DNA from: Lycocorax pyrrhopterus obiensis
Lineage: Eukaryota; Chordata; Aves; Passeriformes; Paradisaeidae
Direction of reading: 5' to 3'
DNA length: 64,000 nucleotides
Assembly: GCA_014706295.1 (NCBI GenBank)
Contig: JACSVZ010000038.1
Location: 2,542,001 to 2,606,000 of the forward strand
The notes below the pieces were generated by a model. That model saw only the letters and a list, made by a program, of their open reading frames with translations, was not told where the DNA came from and searched no databases. The translations under genes and the position numbers were made by a program. Shown in pieces: positions 53,311 to 64,000 of the stretch; position 1 is the stretch's first letter, and each line of letters opens with the position of its first letter.

Positions 53311-55480
53311 GCAGGGAAGGAGACGGGCAAACAGGAGCAGCTGCTCCTGGGGATGCAGAGCTCTTTTTTTGCTTTCAAAGCCGCAGAAGTTGTTGCTCGC
53401 AGGCTCGGGACCCCCTCCCGTGGTCCCCCTGCCCCATGCTGTGGTGGCGAGGGTGGCCGGGCAGCTGCGGCCGGAGGCCGGAGCCTCGCAGGCTCTCTGA
53501 GGATGCAGGGAGCCGGAGCTGAGCTCATCCCCATCCCGGGGCATCCCCTCGGCTCACTCAGAGGGATCGGCCCTCCCTGCCCTGCACGGGATTCGGGGGG
53601 CAGGGGACACGGGGCAGGCGGAGCTGTCCCCAGCAGGACCATCCTCCTGCACAGCCGGGTGCCCCTGCCCAGGGCGGCTGAGCCAGCAGGCACAGCCCCT
53701 TGGTCCCCGTGCCCCACACCCCTCTCCCCCCACCCAGCCCCACCGCGCACCTGCGGAGCCGCAAACCTCCCCCTCCCGCTGGAGCCGGGGCACGGGGGGC
53801 GGGGAGGGGGGGCAGGATGGGGGATACCCCGATTCCTCCTCCCCGTGCTCTCCTCTCGGTGTGGAGCCAGGGGAAATCGCTGCCTCTTCCCAAGGCAAGG
53901 ATGCTCCATCCCTGGGCAGGAGGGTGCTCTGGGTGCTCCGGGGGCACCTGCGCAGGTGGGTGACACCCCCACCGAGGAGCATCGGAGCTGTGGGACCACA
54001 GTGGGCGCTGCCAGCCCCGGCTGTCCCCTCCCCAGCACCCTCCTGAGCCCCATTAGGGTCAGGGGGTGCCAGCAGGGCTCTGGGGTGTTTTAGGGATTTA
54101 GGAACGGCTCATGGCCCCCTCCTTGCTGTGTCCCAGCCCCACACCCGGGGAGTTGCAGACCCTGATGTGGTCGAGGGTCCCGGGTCCAGCTTTCAGGGTT
54201 CCTGCGCCCCTGGGGAGGGACTCGTGGATTACGGCTGAGCAGAAGGGATTTGTGGAGGTGATGGGCAATAAATCGGTTTCAAACCAGCTCTTGAGGAGCC
54301 CAGAGACAGCGAGGGCTGAGGGCAGACCTGCCCCATTTACCTCCTAGGCCTGAGGACAGCCCCCCCTCCCTCATGAGCTTAGGGGGCTGCAGGGTCCCCA
54401 CCCATTGTCCCAAAGCTGCCAAATCCATCTCCCGGTGGATTCGAGGGGGTCGGGGTGCTGTGCAGACCCAAGAGGGGGGGACACCCTCATGCCACCACCC
54501 CAGAAGGACCCCTGAGGGCATCGGGGCATTTTCTCCAGTCACGGACCCAACACAGCCCTGCAAAGGGTCGTGTCCCCACCCTGCCGGCCATTCCCTGTCC
54601 CCGTGGGGACACAAGAGACGTTCAGCACGACGGGGGGGCTGCGGAAGGAGCCGGCTGGGAGAGGAGCACCCGTGTTTACATTGGGTGCCTCGAAACCCCC
54701 TCCAGCATCCCGGCCGCCCTCCCCCTCGGCAGCAGCTCCTCTTGAGGTTTGAGGTGACATCCTGCCTTCTGCATGTCGCTGTCACCCTGCCCCGGGGGGC
54801 CCTGGAACCGCAGAGGCGGCGGAGGCAGGGCTGGGGGTGCAGGTCCCCCTGCCCGGCTCCGGCTGCACCTGGGGAAAATGCCAAATATCCAGTGCAGTGA
54901 CCCCCCACCCTCCTTGCACGGCTTGTGGGGGGCACATCGTGGGGTGGAGGGCTCACAGATCTCTTTCCTGAGCACCCCATCCCTGTCTCCTTCCACTGTT
55001 CCGGGGAAAACCACGCTAATATTTGGGTTTATAAACTACCAAGCAAGGAAAACAGCAAGGTCTGGATCGCAGTGACATCCTGCTGAGGAGCAGGCTGGAG
55101 CAGCTGAAGCCTTTTGCACCAGGGCTTTATTCTGGAAGCGTGTGTGGGGGCAGGATTGGGGATGAACACCCGGCTGTGCCCCACGGCCCACCCTGGCTGC
55201 CCCACAGCACGGCACCCGCAGGGCCTGGCACCTGCAGAGCCCCAGCACGGCCAGAAACCAGAGAAATGTGGGGAAACAGAGGCAAGGATGGTGCCAGGCA
55301 GCTCAGCCTCTCCTGCCTGGGGTGCTGGGGGATGGAGGAGGGATGTGGGGATGGCAGCTGAAGGGGGGATTTGAGTCCTGGAAGCGCTCCCTGTTGCCCT
55401 GTACGGAGCAGAGGCTCCCCCCATGTGTGTCCCACTCCTGTGATGAGCTCAAGGGGCTGTGCCTGAGTGATGGGGGTGCC
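53311..55480. other. GC-rich spacer, nothing recognised
   Basis: Minor AT-rich patches at 54235-54290 (GATGGGCAATAAATCGG) and 55010-55060 (CGCTAATATTTGGG). Long frames on both strands without domains. No gene or repeat recognised. Confidence 0.35.
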
Positions 55481-55483
55481 CCA

Positions 55484-55574
55484 CAGGGGTGGCGTGGGTG
55501 TCCTGGCAGGGGTGGTGTGGTGTCCCACAGGGGTGGTTTGGGTGTCCCAGGGGTGCTGTGGCTGCCCTGGCAGG
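55484..55574 (+). repeat. Short minisatellite, about 22-bp unit
   Basis: Four diverged units of CAGGGGTGGYGTGGGTGTCC type. Too short and diverged for confident unit boundaries. Confidence 0.65.
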
Positions 55575-55634
55575 CAGCAGCAGGGGAAGCCGGGGCTCTT
55601 GGCACTCGCCTCGCTGCAGCACAGCTCGATGCAG

Positions 55635-55650
55635 AGATAAGATAAGATAA
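55635..55650 (+). promoter_or_regulatory. Triple overlapping AGATAA (GATA) words
   Basis: AGATAA starts at 55635, 55640 and 55645, a GATAA pentamer repeated three times in GC-rich DNA. It may be a microsatellite seed or a clustered GATA-factor site. Confidence 0.4.
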
Positions 55651-55732
55651 GGTGTCTGAGGCTGCCAAGGTAAACTGAGGTCACTGCAAACCCCAGCAGG
55701 TGAACGTGTCCCCGCAGCCCCAGGTTGCACAC

Positions 55733-55903
55733 ACAGAACCCCAGACTGGTTTGGGCTGGAAGGGACCTTAAAGCCCATCCAGTGCCACCCCTGCCATGGG
55801 CAGGGACACCTTCCACTGTCCCAGGCTGCTCCAAGCGCCGTCCAAACTCTCCAACACTTCCAGGGATGGGGCAGCCACAGCTGCTCTGAGCACTCTGTGT
55901 ATC
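55733..55903 (-). mobile_element. CR1 LINE fragment, 3' end
   Basis: cacagaaccccagactggtt, tgggctggaagggaccttaa, agcccatccagtgccacccc, gggacaccttccactgtccc and ggggcagccacagctgctct. It ends at cactctgtg. Confidence 0.92.
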
Positions 55904-57880
55904 TCTGGGCAACATCCAGGTGTTTATTTTCATTTTAGGCAGACTTTTGTCCCTTCACTCATCTCCTGGTGTGATAAACTGGCACCTTTTCCCACAGTGC
56001 CAAGTGTTGAGCAGAGCTGATGGCAGGGCCAGGGGGTTCCAAGCTGCTTTTTGCCTGGTTTTGCTCAAAATCTGAGCAAGGTGCTCTGTGAGAGAGGGGC
56101 AGCTCCTGGGGCAGGCAGGACTTTCGTATTTCACAGTTCCAGTGAGGGGCTGAGGGCTTTCCCTGGGGCTGGGGAGGGGCTGCCCTGCCAGGGCAGCTCC
56201 CAGCCTGTCCCGGTTCCTCCGTGCTCCAGCCAGTGGCACCCCTGGCACCTCCTGGGGCTGGCAGGGCTGGCAGATCTGTCCCCAGCAGCTCCTGGGCTTT
56301 CTCCAGTGCTGCCAGGCATGGAAAGCTTTGGAAGCAGCTCCAAAGGCCAGTCCAGGAATGGCAGTGCTGGGTCTCGGCACACGCGTGGGCAGCCAAAGTC
56401 ACCTTCCTGCCCCTTCCTCTCCCATCTCCAAATGTACTTTTTTCTTCCTTAAGCTCCTGATTTTAAACAAAACTGTCATGAAACCCCCTGAATCCTTGAG
56501 CTGGAGCTTTTGGGAGCCCTCCAAAGAGGAGAAAACTCCTGGGTGTGAAAAACCTGGGCTGGAGGCGAGCGGGGCACGCAGGCCAGGGGCTGCCTGTGGG
56601 AACGAGAGGCACATCCAGGGTTTAACAAAGGTGAAAGCCCCTTTGACACCCCAAGGCCTCCTCTCCCCCTCGGAGGGTGCTCCCACAGCCCCCCCGGATG
56701 TGGGTTTGCAGGGAGCAGGGTGGGGAGGGGCTGCAGGGGGTGGGGGAGGCATCGCAGCCGGGTTCGAACGGGAGCCGCCTGACAGATGGGGCTGCCCTAC
56801 ATTTCACGAGTGGCTGCCGTTAATCTGCTTCCTGCACCCTCCCCCAGCCCACCTCCCTGCAGCCCGGGGCTCCCCGCTGCCAGGCCGGGGGTGCCAGGGC
56901 CCTCTGCGGACACAGGCTGAGGGTCACGGTGCAACGGGGCCATGGGGTGTCCCCAGCCTCTGGCAGGGCTGCGGGGAGCCCACCAGCCCGTGGCCAGGGC
57001 CACAGCACCCTCCTCTATCCCAAATGTCCCCTGGCCCTTGGGCACAGCCCAAAAGCCAGCCCTGGGGTGCCCATGTCCCCTCCTGACCCCCCCCACCGAC
57101 AAACTCCTGGCCACAGCTGGGGGCAGAGGGGTTGTGCTGCTGTGTCCTTTCGCAATCTCAGGGCTGAGCATCTCTTCAGCCTCCTCCTCTTCCTCCTTCA
57201 GTGTCCCTCAACCCACCTTTGGATTCCATCCCACGTCCCCTCTGTGCCCCCCTCATCCCCAAAACCCTGAACGTAGGGGAGGGGCAGCACCCTGCAAAAT
57301 GCCAGGGAGAGGACCCGACAGCTTCAGCCACAGAACAGACACCCAGGGCCAGGCTACCGCCCTGCCACCCTGTGCCACTGCCCTGTGCCACTGCCCTGGC
57401 AGCAGCCTCACTGCCTGCCCCGGGGACACAGCACAGCTCAGGGATGCTGCTCCGCTCCCCTTGGCCACGGCAGCTCAGCCCTGCCAGGAGCTCCTGCTGC
57501 TCCTTCCTCTCCCAGTGACGGGAGCTCCCGGGGGTGCCGGCCCCTGGTTTAACCAGGATTGGTGAGGTTGGTTCCCCCCACGCAAGATCTCGGCCTGGGG
57601 AAGTGAGAGAGGAGCGGTGCCGTGGTGGGAGGACACGGCAGGGACGCGTCTGCAGCTGTGGCGAGGATGGGCAAGAGCTGGAACATCCACAGCACCCCTG
57701 TGCCCGGCCCTTCCTGGGAGACAGGGCTGGATTTGGGGCCGTCCTGTGGCTGCAGCCCCCAGCACCCTCTGGGATGAGGCAATGTGGGGTTGTGTCCCCA
57801 GGAGAGGCACATCCAGCCCTGAGCCCCTCGCTGGGGAGAGGAGCCATGAATTTAGGTCACTCAGGGGTCACACCGGGGGA
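55904..57880. other. Spacer, nothing recognised
   Basis: No exon or repeat recognised. GGTTCGAAC at 56761-56769 resembles a tRNA B-box but has no cloverleaf around it. TGCCACTGCCCTG is repeated in tandem near 57363-57395. Confidence 0.4.
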
Positions 57881-57884
57881 GTTT

Positions 57885-58102
57885 TCAGCACTGAAGGTTT
57901 CTCCCCGAGGGTGCTGGGGCACTGCCCAGGCTCCCCAGGGAATGGTCCCGGCCCCAAGGCTGCCAGAGCTCCCAGGAGCGTTTGGACAGCGCTCTCAGGG
58001 ATGCCCAGGGTGGGATTGTTGGGGTGTCTGTGCAGGGCCAGGGGCTGGGCTGAGGATCCCTGTGGGTCCCTTCTAACTCGGGACATTCCAGGATTCCATC
58101 CA
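57885..58102 (+). mobile_element. CR1 LINE fragment, 3' end
   Basis: Same subfamily as 22655-22903: ccgagggtgctggggcactg, ccaggctccccagggaatgg, gtttggacagcgctctcagg, gggattgttggggtgtctgt. It ends with cattccaggattccatcc. Confidence 0.92.
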
Positions 58103-60270
58103 TGCCAGTCACACACAGTGGGACGGGACACGGTGCAGTGTGGAACAGGACAAATTGGATGTTCCCAGTGCCAGCAGAGCTGGATCCAGCAGTGGGAAGG
58201 CAGATGGGGCAGGCGGTGCCCAAACCACTCCTGGGCTGAGACCACAAGAAAGGAGGATGGAAAATGGGGCTGAGATGGAAAATTGGGCTCCTCTTTCCTG
58301 GCTGAGCCCTCTCCTGCTGCAGCAGAGCTGTCACCAGCATCTGGGAGCCTCTGCCATGGATGGGGACAGAGCCTGGAGCACGGACTCACCTCACTGTGTG
58401 GTTTCTATTACTCCTCAGATGAAGCTGAAAGTTGACATTAGATCACAAAACCCACTAAGGGGAGAAATCTGGGGAGGGAAGGGAAATCCCCCGTTGGGTC
58501 CCAAAGAGGCACCACGGTGTCCTCTCCTTCCCCCTGAAGCAAAGGCACGAAGGCCGCTGTGGTCCCGGCATCCCGGCGCTTGGATCGGCTCCACTTCAGG
58601 GCACGTTTGCAGACTGAAGCTTCCTGATCCTCTCCCATGGGAAGGACAGATTCACTGAGCTTGAACAATCAGGAAAAGTGCCCCAGGAATGGCACACTCA
58701 CATCCCAGTGCCATCCAAAACTCCAACTCAGCCAGGCAAAACCTTTCCACCTCCTCCTGTCCCTTCCTCACTGTGGGGCACCCACCCCTGCTTTGGGACT
58801 TTTCCTGGCAGGGAACACACCGGCAGTCCTGGGTGCTGTCCCCTTCCTTCTCCATGGGCAGTATTTACCCTCAGCTGCCCTCAGGCCCTGCTGTTTTCAC
58901 CTGTGAAGGTGCCGGATGCCCCATGTGGCATCTCGGACAGCCTCTGTGGGCAAGGCTCCTGTCCCTGTCCCCTGCTCCGTGTCTGACTCCAGCGACAGCT
59001 GTCTCCTTTCCTCCATCTCTCACTTTCTTTCTCCCTCCTTCCCTCCTCTCCTTCCCCCCGTCCCCACCCCCTTTTCCAGAGCCTCCTGCCTGTGCCCTGC
59101 CCAGACCAGGCTCCCTCAGCAGGTTCTCACACCCCCTTTTAAGTTTCTCCCACCGGGAGCTGCCTCAGCCGCCCCTCACCCCACGCCCTGGTGGGGGAAC
59201 ACGGTCCCACCGGGCTCCCCGGGGCACCCCTGGAGATCCCCCGGGCTCGGGGGAGGGGCTGAGATGGTTTCTGGGAGCGAGGGCGCCTTTTCTTTCCATT
59301 CAGAGGAGATTCCCCCGCCCCGTGAACGCGCACTGAGGGTTTCCTGCCCGTGGGCGGATTCTATCTTGGGCTGCAGCCGCCGGGGGACCCCACCTGGGGC
59401 CGGGGATGCCGCGTTTCCTCCTCCTCCACACCATTCCCAGGGCACTCTCATCACCCCAGCTCATTGCTTTGTCGATTTTAAGGCCGTTTTCCAAGCCCCC
59501 CGGGCAGGATCGAGCTCCCCAAGCCGTTCCCCGAGGATCCCCTGTGCCTGTGCGGGATGATACCTCACTGCTCAGGGAATACGGAGCACAAGGACCTGCT
59601 CCTCACCTGGGTGGCCCAGGGTGGGATTTCTGCACAACCAGATCATCTGAACGTGACAATTTGGGGACCAGTCTCTCTCCTGAGCCCTGCGAGAGTGCTC
59701 AGGGCTGGGGTGTGATCCCCAGAGGTCCCAGCAGCAGCCTGCAGATGAAGGGATTAGGGATGATCGTGGTGGGTGTGACGAGGGTGAGCAGCACCGTGGT
59801 GGTCGTGGGAGGTGACCATGAGAGGTGACCATGAGAGGTGGCCGTGGGAGGTGGCCAGAGGGGTTTTGTCACTGCCGGAGCGCCGCGGCAGCGCTGCCAT
59901 GGAACGCTTTTGCAGTTTTCAACACTCTGCACAGGACACGGGGGTTGCACTCAGAACTCCCCAGTGACCTTCCCAAGGAGCTGCCCCAAGGCTCTCTGAT
60001 GTGGGGTTGAGGAGTTTCCATTCCAGCTCTGCTCAGGCTGGGGCTGGGTCCCTCCTGCGGGTCCCCAGTGAGGATTCCAGGCCTGTCCCCGCAGGGCCTC
60101 CTCCAGCGCCGCTGTGTCCCCTCCGTCCCACGGCTGCTCCGCAGGGACGTGGCCCTGCCTGGTGGATGCTCGGTGGCCATCCCGGTGTCCTCCCCTGTGC
60201 CAGCTGCAAATGGGGCTGGAGGCGGTGCAAACCCCCAGGCAGTTCACACCAGGGCTGTCCCCTGCCAGCC
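58103..60270. other. GC-rich spacer, nothing recognised
   Basis: Small tandem ggtgaccatgaga / ggtggccgtggga near 59810-59860. Frames open on both strands. No gene recognised. Confidence 0.35.
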
Positions 60271-60274
60271 CCGG

Positions 60275-61170
60275 GGCCTGGGGACACACACAGAGCCCTG
60301 GCGACACACACAGAGCCCTGGGGACACACAGAGCTTTGGGGACACACACAGAGCTCTGGGGACACACACAGAACCCTGGGGACACACACAGAGCTCTGGG
60401 GACACACACACAGAGCTCTGGGGACACACACAGAGCTCTGGGGACACACACACACAGCCCTGGGGACACACACAGAGCCCTGGGGACACACACACAGCTA
60501 TGGGGACACACACAGAGCCCTGGGGACATACACACAGAGCTTTGGGGACACACACACAGCTATGGGGACACACACAGAACCCTGGGGACACACACAGAGC
60601 TCTGGGGACACACACACAGAGCTTTGGGGACACACACACAGCTATGGGGACACACACACAGCTCTGGGGACACACACACACAGCTCTGGGGACACACACA
60701 CAGCCATGGGGACACACACAGCTCTGGGGACACACACACAGCTTTGGGGACACACACAGCCATGGGGACACACACACACAGCCCGGGGGACACACACACA
60801 GCCCGGGGGACACACACAGAGCCCTGGGGACACACACAGAACCCTGGGGACACACACACAGCTCTGGGGACACACACAGCCCTGGGGACACACAGAGCTC
60901 TGGGGACACACACACACAGCTCTGGGGACACACACAGAACCCTGGGGACACACACACAGCCCTGGGGACACACACACAGCTCTGGGGACACACACACAGA
61001 GCTTTGGGGACACACACAGCCCTGGGGACACACAACACGGCCCTGGGGACACACACACAGCTCTGGGGACACACACACAGAGCCCTGGGGACACACACAC
61101 ACACAGCTCTGGGGACACACACACAGCCATGGGGACACACACAGCCATGGGGACACACACACGGCCCTGG
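60275..61170 (+). repeat. Minisatellite, GGGGACACACACAGAGCTCT units
   Basis: About 45 units of 17-25 bp. The invariant core GGGGACACACA is followed by a variable CA run and a variable hexamer block (GAGCTCT, GAGCCCT, GCTATG, GAACCCT, GCCCGG). Unit length varies mainly by CA-dinucleotide slippage. All plus frames read GDTHTALGTHTELWGHT-type repeats, and the minus frames read VCVPRALCVSPG. The resulting 400-500-codon frames are artefacts. Confidence 0.96.
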
Positions 61171-61895
61171 CCGTGCACAGCCGTCAGTCACACCCAGGCA
61201 GGGGCAGAGCCCGATGAGGGGGTGTCCTCCCCAGAATGCCGGTGACAGGGACCCCCGGGGTGGTGGCAGAGGGAGCAGAGCCGCTGATGTCCCTGCTCCA
61301 CGCTGTGCCCAAAGGAAGAGAGGAAGAAGAGGGTCCCTGGTGCCTCCCGGCAGGGAGGACAATGAGGATGACGATGCTCTCGGCATCACTTCTGTCCCCA
61401 CGCCGGGAAGGAGCAAAATAGGTTGGAGGAAGGGATCCATCCGTGTCACCAATGTCCCTCAAATGCCCTGTGGGGCAGCCCCAGCAGGCAGGGATGAACC
61501 GGGATCTGTCCCCAGAGTGTCCCATGGGGGATAGCGACTGTCACAACTCAGCTGGCAGGGTCGGAACAGCGGCGGGGGCTGCTGGTGACAAATGGCACCC
61601 GAAGGGAGGACAGCAAGTGAAGCCAAGGATGCTCCCAGGGAGCTGCTGGTGGCACGTGTCACCCTTTGGTGCAGGAAGTGTCCCTGTGGGTGCCAGAGGG
61701 TGTCCCCAGCTCTGCGGGGATGGCCAGGAAGGAGGGGACACCCTCGGAGGGGAGGGGGACAGTGTGGCCAAAGCAGCCAAGCCAAGCCCAAAAGTCGCCC
61801 CCGCTGGGAGCCCACGCCGGGGGCTGCTCCCCACCGCAGGGGCTGGGAGGGAGCTGGGGACAAAGTCGCTGTAATGTGAGAGATGGGCGGGCTTT
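61171..61895. other. GC-rich spacer, nothing recognised
   Basis: No feature supported. Confidence 0.3.
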
Positions 61896-61899
61896 AAAC

Positions 61900-62115
61900 A
61901 GAGGGGTAAAAAAAAAAAGAAAGAGTTTTGAGGCCTTTCTTCTCTCTCGCTGTTGTTGTTGTTATCCATAAATAATAATTAAACCACCATTTCCAGCCCA
62001 GGCCACTTGTTTTAAATTTCCTGGCTAAAGTGATGTAACAGCTGTGCGTGATGCAACGCCATGTGGAATGCATCATCCAGGAAACCAAAAACAAAATCGC
62101 CTTTCTGGCCAAGCG
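61900..62115. promoter_or_regulatory. AT-rich island, candidate CNE
   Basis: GTTGTTGTTGTTATCC, ATAAATAATAATTAAACCAC, TTGTTTTAAATTTCCTGGC, AAAGTGATGTAACAGCTGTG (CRE-like TGATGTAA and E-box CAGCTG) and CATGTGGAATGCATCATCC (TEAD-like GGAATG). Both strands are open for about 30 codons across 62045-62130, so a small coding exon cannot be excluded, but a regulatory element is the simpler reading. Confidence 0.42.
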
Positions 62116-62690
62116 CTCGGCACAGCTCCTGCCCCCAGCCCCCGGCGTGGGGGTCCAGCAGCCCCCACGTCTGGGCTGGACACCCCGATGTCCCCGCGGG
62201 ACCCGGCTCTGGGTGCAAGGGGGGGGACACAAGGGGGAGGCAGCTCCTGCTCCGAGCCTGCTGAGCTCCAGGTCAGTTCTAATTAAAAACTTTACAAATC
62301 AAGAACTGGCGTTTTGCTGAGGACAAACAAACCTGCACAAGCCTGACACGTACCCCGGAGCAGAGGGGAGGGTCTGGTGGGCTTGTCCTGGCAGTTTGTC
62401 CCATTTCCTCCCACTCCTCCCCCCGGTTTTGCCCTGCCCTGGGACCTCTCCGCAATGGCCAGGGGAGCCAAAAGCTGCTGGTGGCTTCAGTGCCACCCCC
62501 GTGTGCCCCCACTGCTGTGGGAGGGATGTGGGGGCTCCCTGGCTCAACCCCCTCCACCTGGCAGGGTTTAACTCTCCCTTGGCTTCCCGCTGCTACAGGG
62601 AAGAATAAACTCCCCGGGATGCCCGTGCCCATCCCTCTGCCCCATCCACCTGTGCCCGGTGCCACTGACCTGCCTTTGGAATGGGGTTGC
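62116..62690. other. Spacer, nothing recognised
   Basis: A small AT-rich patch CTAATTAAAAACTTTAC lies at 62279-62295. No gene recognised. Confidence 0.3.
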
Positions 62691-62691
62691 C

Positions 62692-62815
62692 CAGAAGGGG
62701 CAGAGAAAGGGAAGAAAAAGAAGAGAAAGGGAAAGGGAAAGAGAAAAGGGAAAAAAAAAAACCCCAAACAAACAAAAAGAAAATCAAAAACCAACCCAAG
62801 GTCGCAGTGGGAAAT
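62692..62815 (+). repeat. Homopurine / A-rich low-complexity tract
   Basis: gaaagggaagaaaaagaaga, gaaagggaaagggaaagaga and a run of 11 A, then CCAAACAAACAAAAAGAAAA. Simple sequence. Confidence 0.85.
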
Positions 62816-63750
62816 CAGAAGTCAGAGCTGAGGCATTTCAGCAGCCGGGGCTGGAATGTCTGACTCACACTGTGACTAAATGCAAATATGAACTCAAACC
62901 TGCTCCTTAAAGTCCTCGGGATCCAGCGAGGAGCCCCGAGCTCCCACCAGCCCCTTGCCAGTGGCCCAGCCCGGCCGGACGCTGGCCACGTCTTGGTGGC
63001 TCCAGGACGGGCACCTGCAGCGAGCAATGCTCTGCACATCCCGCCCCGTTTCACCTCCCTGAGCTGGGATGAGAGCGAGCCTGGGGAGGGATGGGGCTGC
63101 TGGACCCCAGCTCTGGGTGGGACGTGCTCGCCTGCTTGTGCCCCTCGCTGTTCCCACGCCGAGGGGACCTCCTCGGGCTGTCCTGGTGTTTAGGGCAGGG
63201 GGGCTCAGTGCAGCCACCGGACTCGCTGGGTGGTCCTGGCCCGTCCATCCCCTCTGGACCAGGCATCAAGTCATGGCTGTGGGTGGCTGTCACAGTGTCC
63301 CCAGTCACTAACAGAAGGGAAAAGGGTCTGGGTCCCTGGAAGGGACAGCACCATGCCCAGGGAATCACAGGGTGGAAACCCAGCCCAGCTCAAAGGAAAT
63401 TCCAGGGAAATGGGGACTTTTCTCCAGTATATATATAATTTTTTTTCTACAGCCTATTTTGTTGCCCAGCACTGACTTGTACTTCATTCATTTCCAGTCT
63501 TGTAAGGGCGGGTGGGAGGCTCTGAGGGCAGTGGCTGGTGTCCCACAGCCCCCACTGGGGACAGAGCCTCCCCCACCCATTCCCACTCCACAGAGGCTGG
63601 ACCAGCCCAGCATTCCCAAGCTCTCCTGGCCAAGGACTGCAGCGAGCCTTCCCCGGACCCTCATAAACCACTGGAACGTGCCATGGGGACATTGACAGGC
63701 CAGGGTGGGGGTTCAGAGGCAGAACAACCTGCCCCAAAGTTGCCTTTGAG
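62816..63750. other. Spacer, nothing recognised
   Basis: AT-rich patch at 63424-63470 (CAGTATATATATAATTTTTT) with a TATA-like run but no downstream transcript evidence. No exon or repeat recognised. Confidence 0.35.
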
Positions 63751-63752
63751 CA

Positions 63753-63845
63753 ATCCATCCATCCCTCCCTCCATCCATCCATCCCTCCATCCATCCCTCT
63801 CTCCATCCATCCATCCATCCATCCCTCCCTCCATCCATCCATCCA
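63753..63845 (+). repeat. (CCATCCATCCCTC)n simple repeat
   Basis: About 90 bp of CCAT tetramers interspersed with CCCTC. The minus strand reads [11 protein letters not shown]. Related in composition to the array at 7.5-8.2 kb. Confidence 0.95.
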
Positions 63846-64000
63846 GCTTCAGGTCTCAGCAGCCCGGAAGACACAAACGGGCCCTGCACCTCCTTGGTGA
63901 TCTCAGTGACCTCGGCTGGTTTTTGGCTCTGAGAATGGGGCCAGGACCCATTCAGCCCCCCCCAGGTCAGGCAGGTTCTGCCTTGGGTCTTGTCCAGGGC

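Noticed and set aside
56755..56775. GGTTCGAAC resembling a tRNA B-box
   Set aside because: No A-box at the right distance, no acceptor-stem pairing and no cloverleaf can be drawn around it.
60001..61534. Frames up to 488 codons in all three plus phases
   Set aside because: They are translations of the GGGGACACACA minisatellite. Equal openness in all phases shows that no phase is under coding constraint.

Overview
This window looks like non-coding DNA from a bird, probably a songbird on a GC-rich (micro)chromosome. The main evidence is about twenty-two 5'-truncated CR1 LINE fragments on both strands, the typical avian retroposon. They end in the usual avian CR1 tail (gggaccttaaagcccatcc and an ATTCTGTGAT-like tip). 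The flanking DNA is GC-rich and holds many mini- and microsatellites. No bacterial or viral gene layout is present. I could not support a single cellular protein-coding exon, tRNA, rRNA or CRISPR array. All long open frames lie in GC-rich DNA with few stops, in tandem repeats, or in CR1 relics.

Layout. 1-9.2 kb: GC-rich spacer, a 24-bp tandem repeat (2.5 kb), two CR1 copies (3.25 and 4.83 kb), a GATA-motif trio (5.73 kb), a CCATCC/CAGCT minisatellite (7.5-8.2 kb) and a long AT-rich island (8.46-9.15 kb). 9.2-21 kb: alternating CR1 pieces and short AT-rich islands dense in homeodomain-, SOX- and ONECUT-like words, plus a (CCCAT)n array at 14.5 kb. 21-32 kb: an ancient CR1-like relic (21.6 kb), a head-to-head CR1 pair (22.5 kb), a nested CR1 patch (24.8-25.6 kb), AT-rich islands at 24.2, 26.1 and 28.6 kb, and two more CR1 copies. 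32-41 kb: a 1.6-kb minisatellite with a 10-bp unit (35.15-36.76 kb), AT-rich islands at 37-38.5 kb, a 125-bp block present twice 1.8 kb apart (38.4 and 40.2 kb), a homopurine tract (40.4 kb) and a 255-bp (GGGAA)n array. 41-50 kb: CR1 pieces, a second (CCCAT)n array, and CpG-rich stretches at 45-48.6 kb. 50-64 kb: a CpG-rich block with a CTCF-like site between two minisatellites, an AT-rich island with paired octamer sites (52 kb), a CpG-rich stretch with a YY1-like word (53.2 kb), a 0.9-kb GGGGACACACA minisatellite (60.3-61.2 kb) and a last AT-rich island (61.9-62.1 kb).

Interpretation. AT-rich islands of 80-600 bp, recurring every one to three kilobases in otherwise GC-rich DNA, are what intronic or intergenic sequence around a developmental regulator often looks like (inference). 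I cannot name the locus. Conservation, which would prove the islands matter, cannot be assessed from one sequence. No new multi-gene system is visible. The most unusual items are the 10-bp-period minisatellite, the duplicated island segment, the evenly spaced GATA sites and the recurring RATCAATA word.
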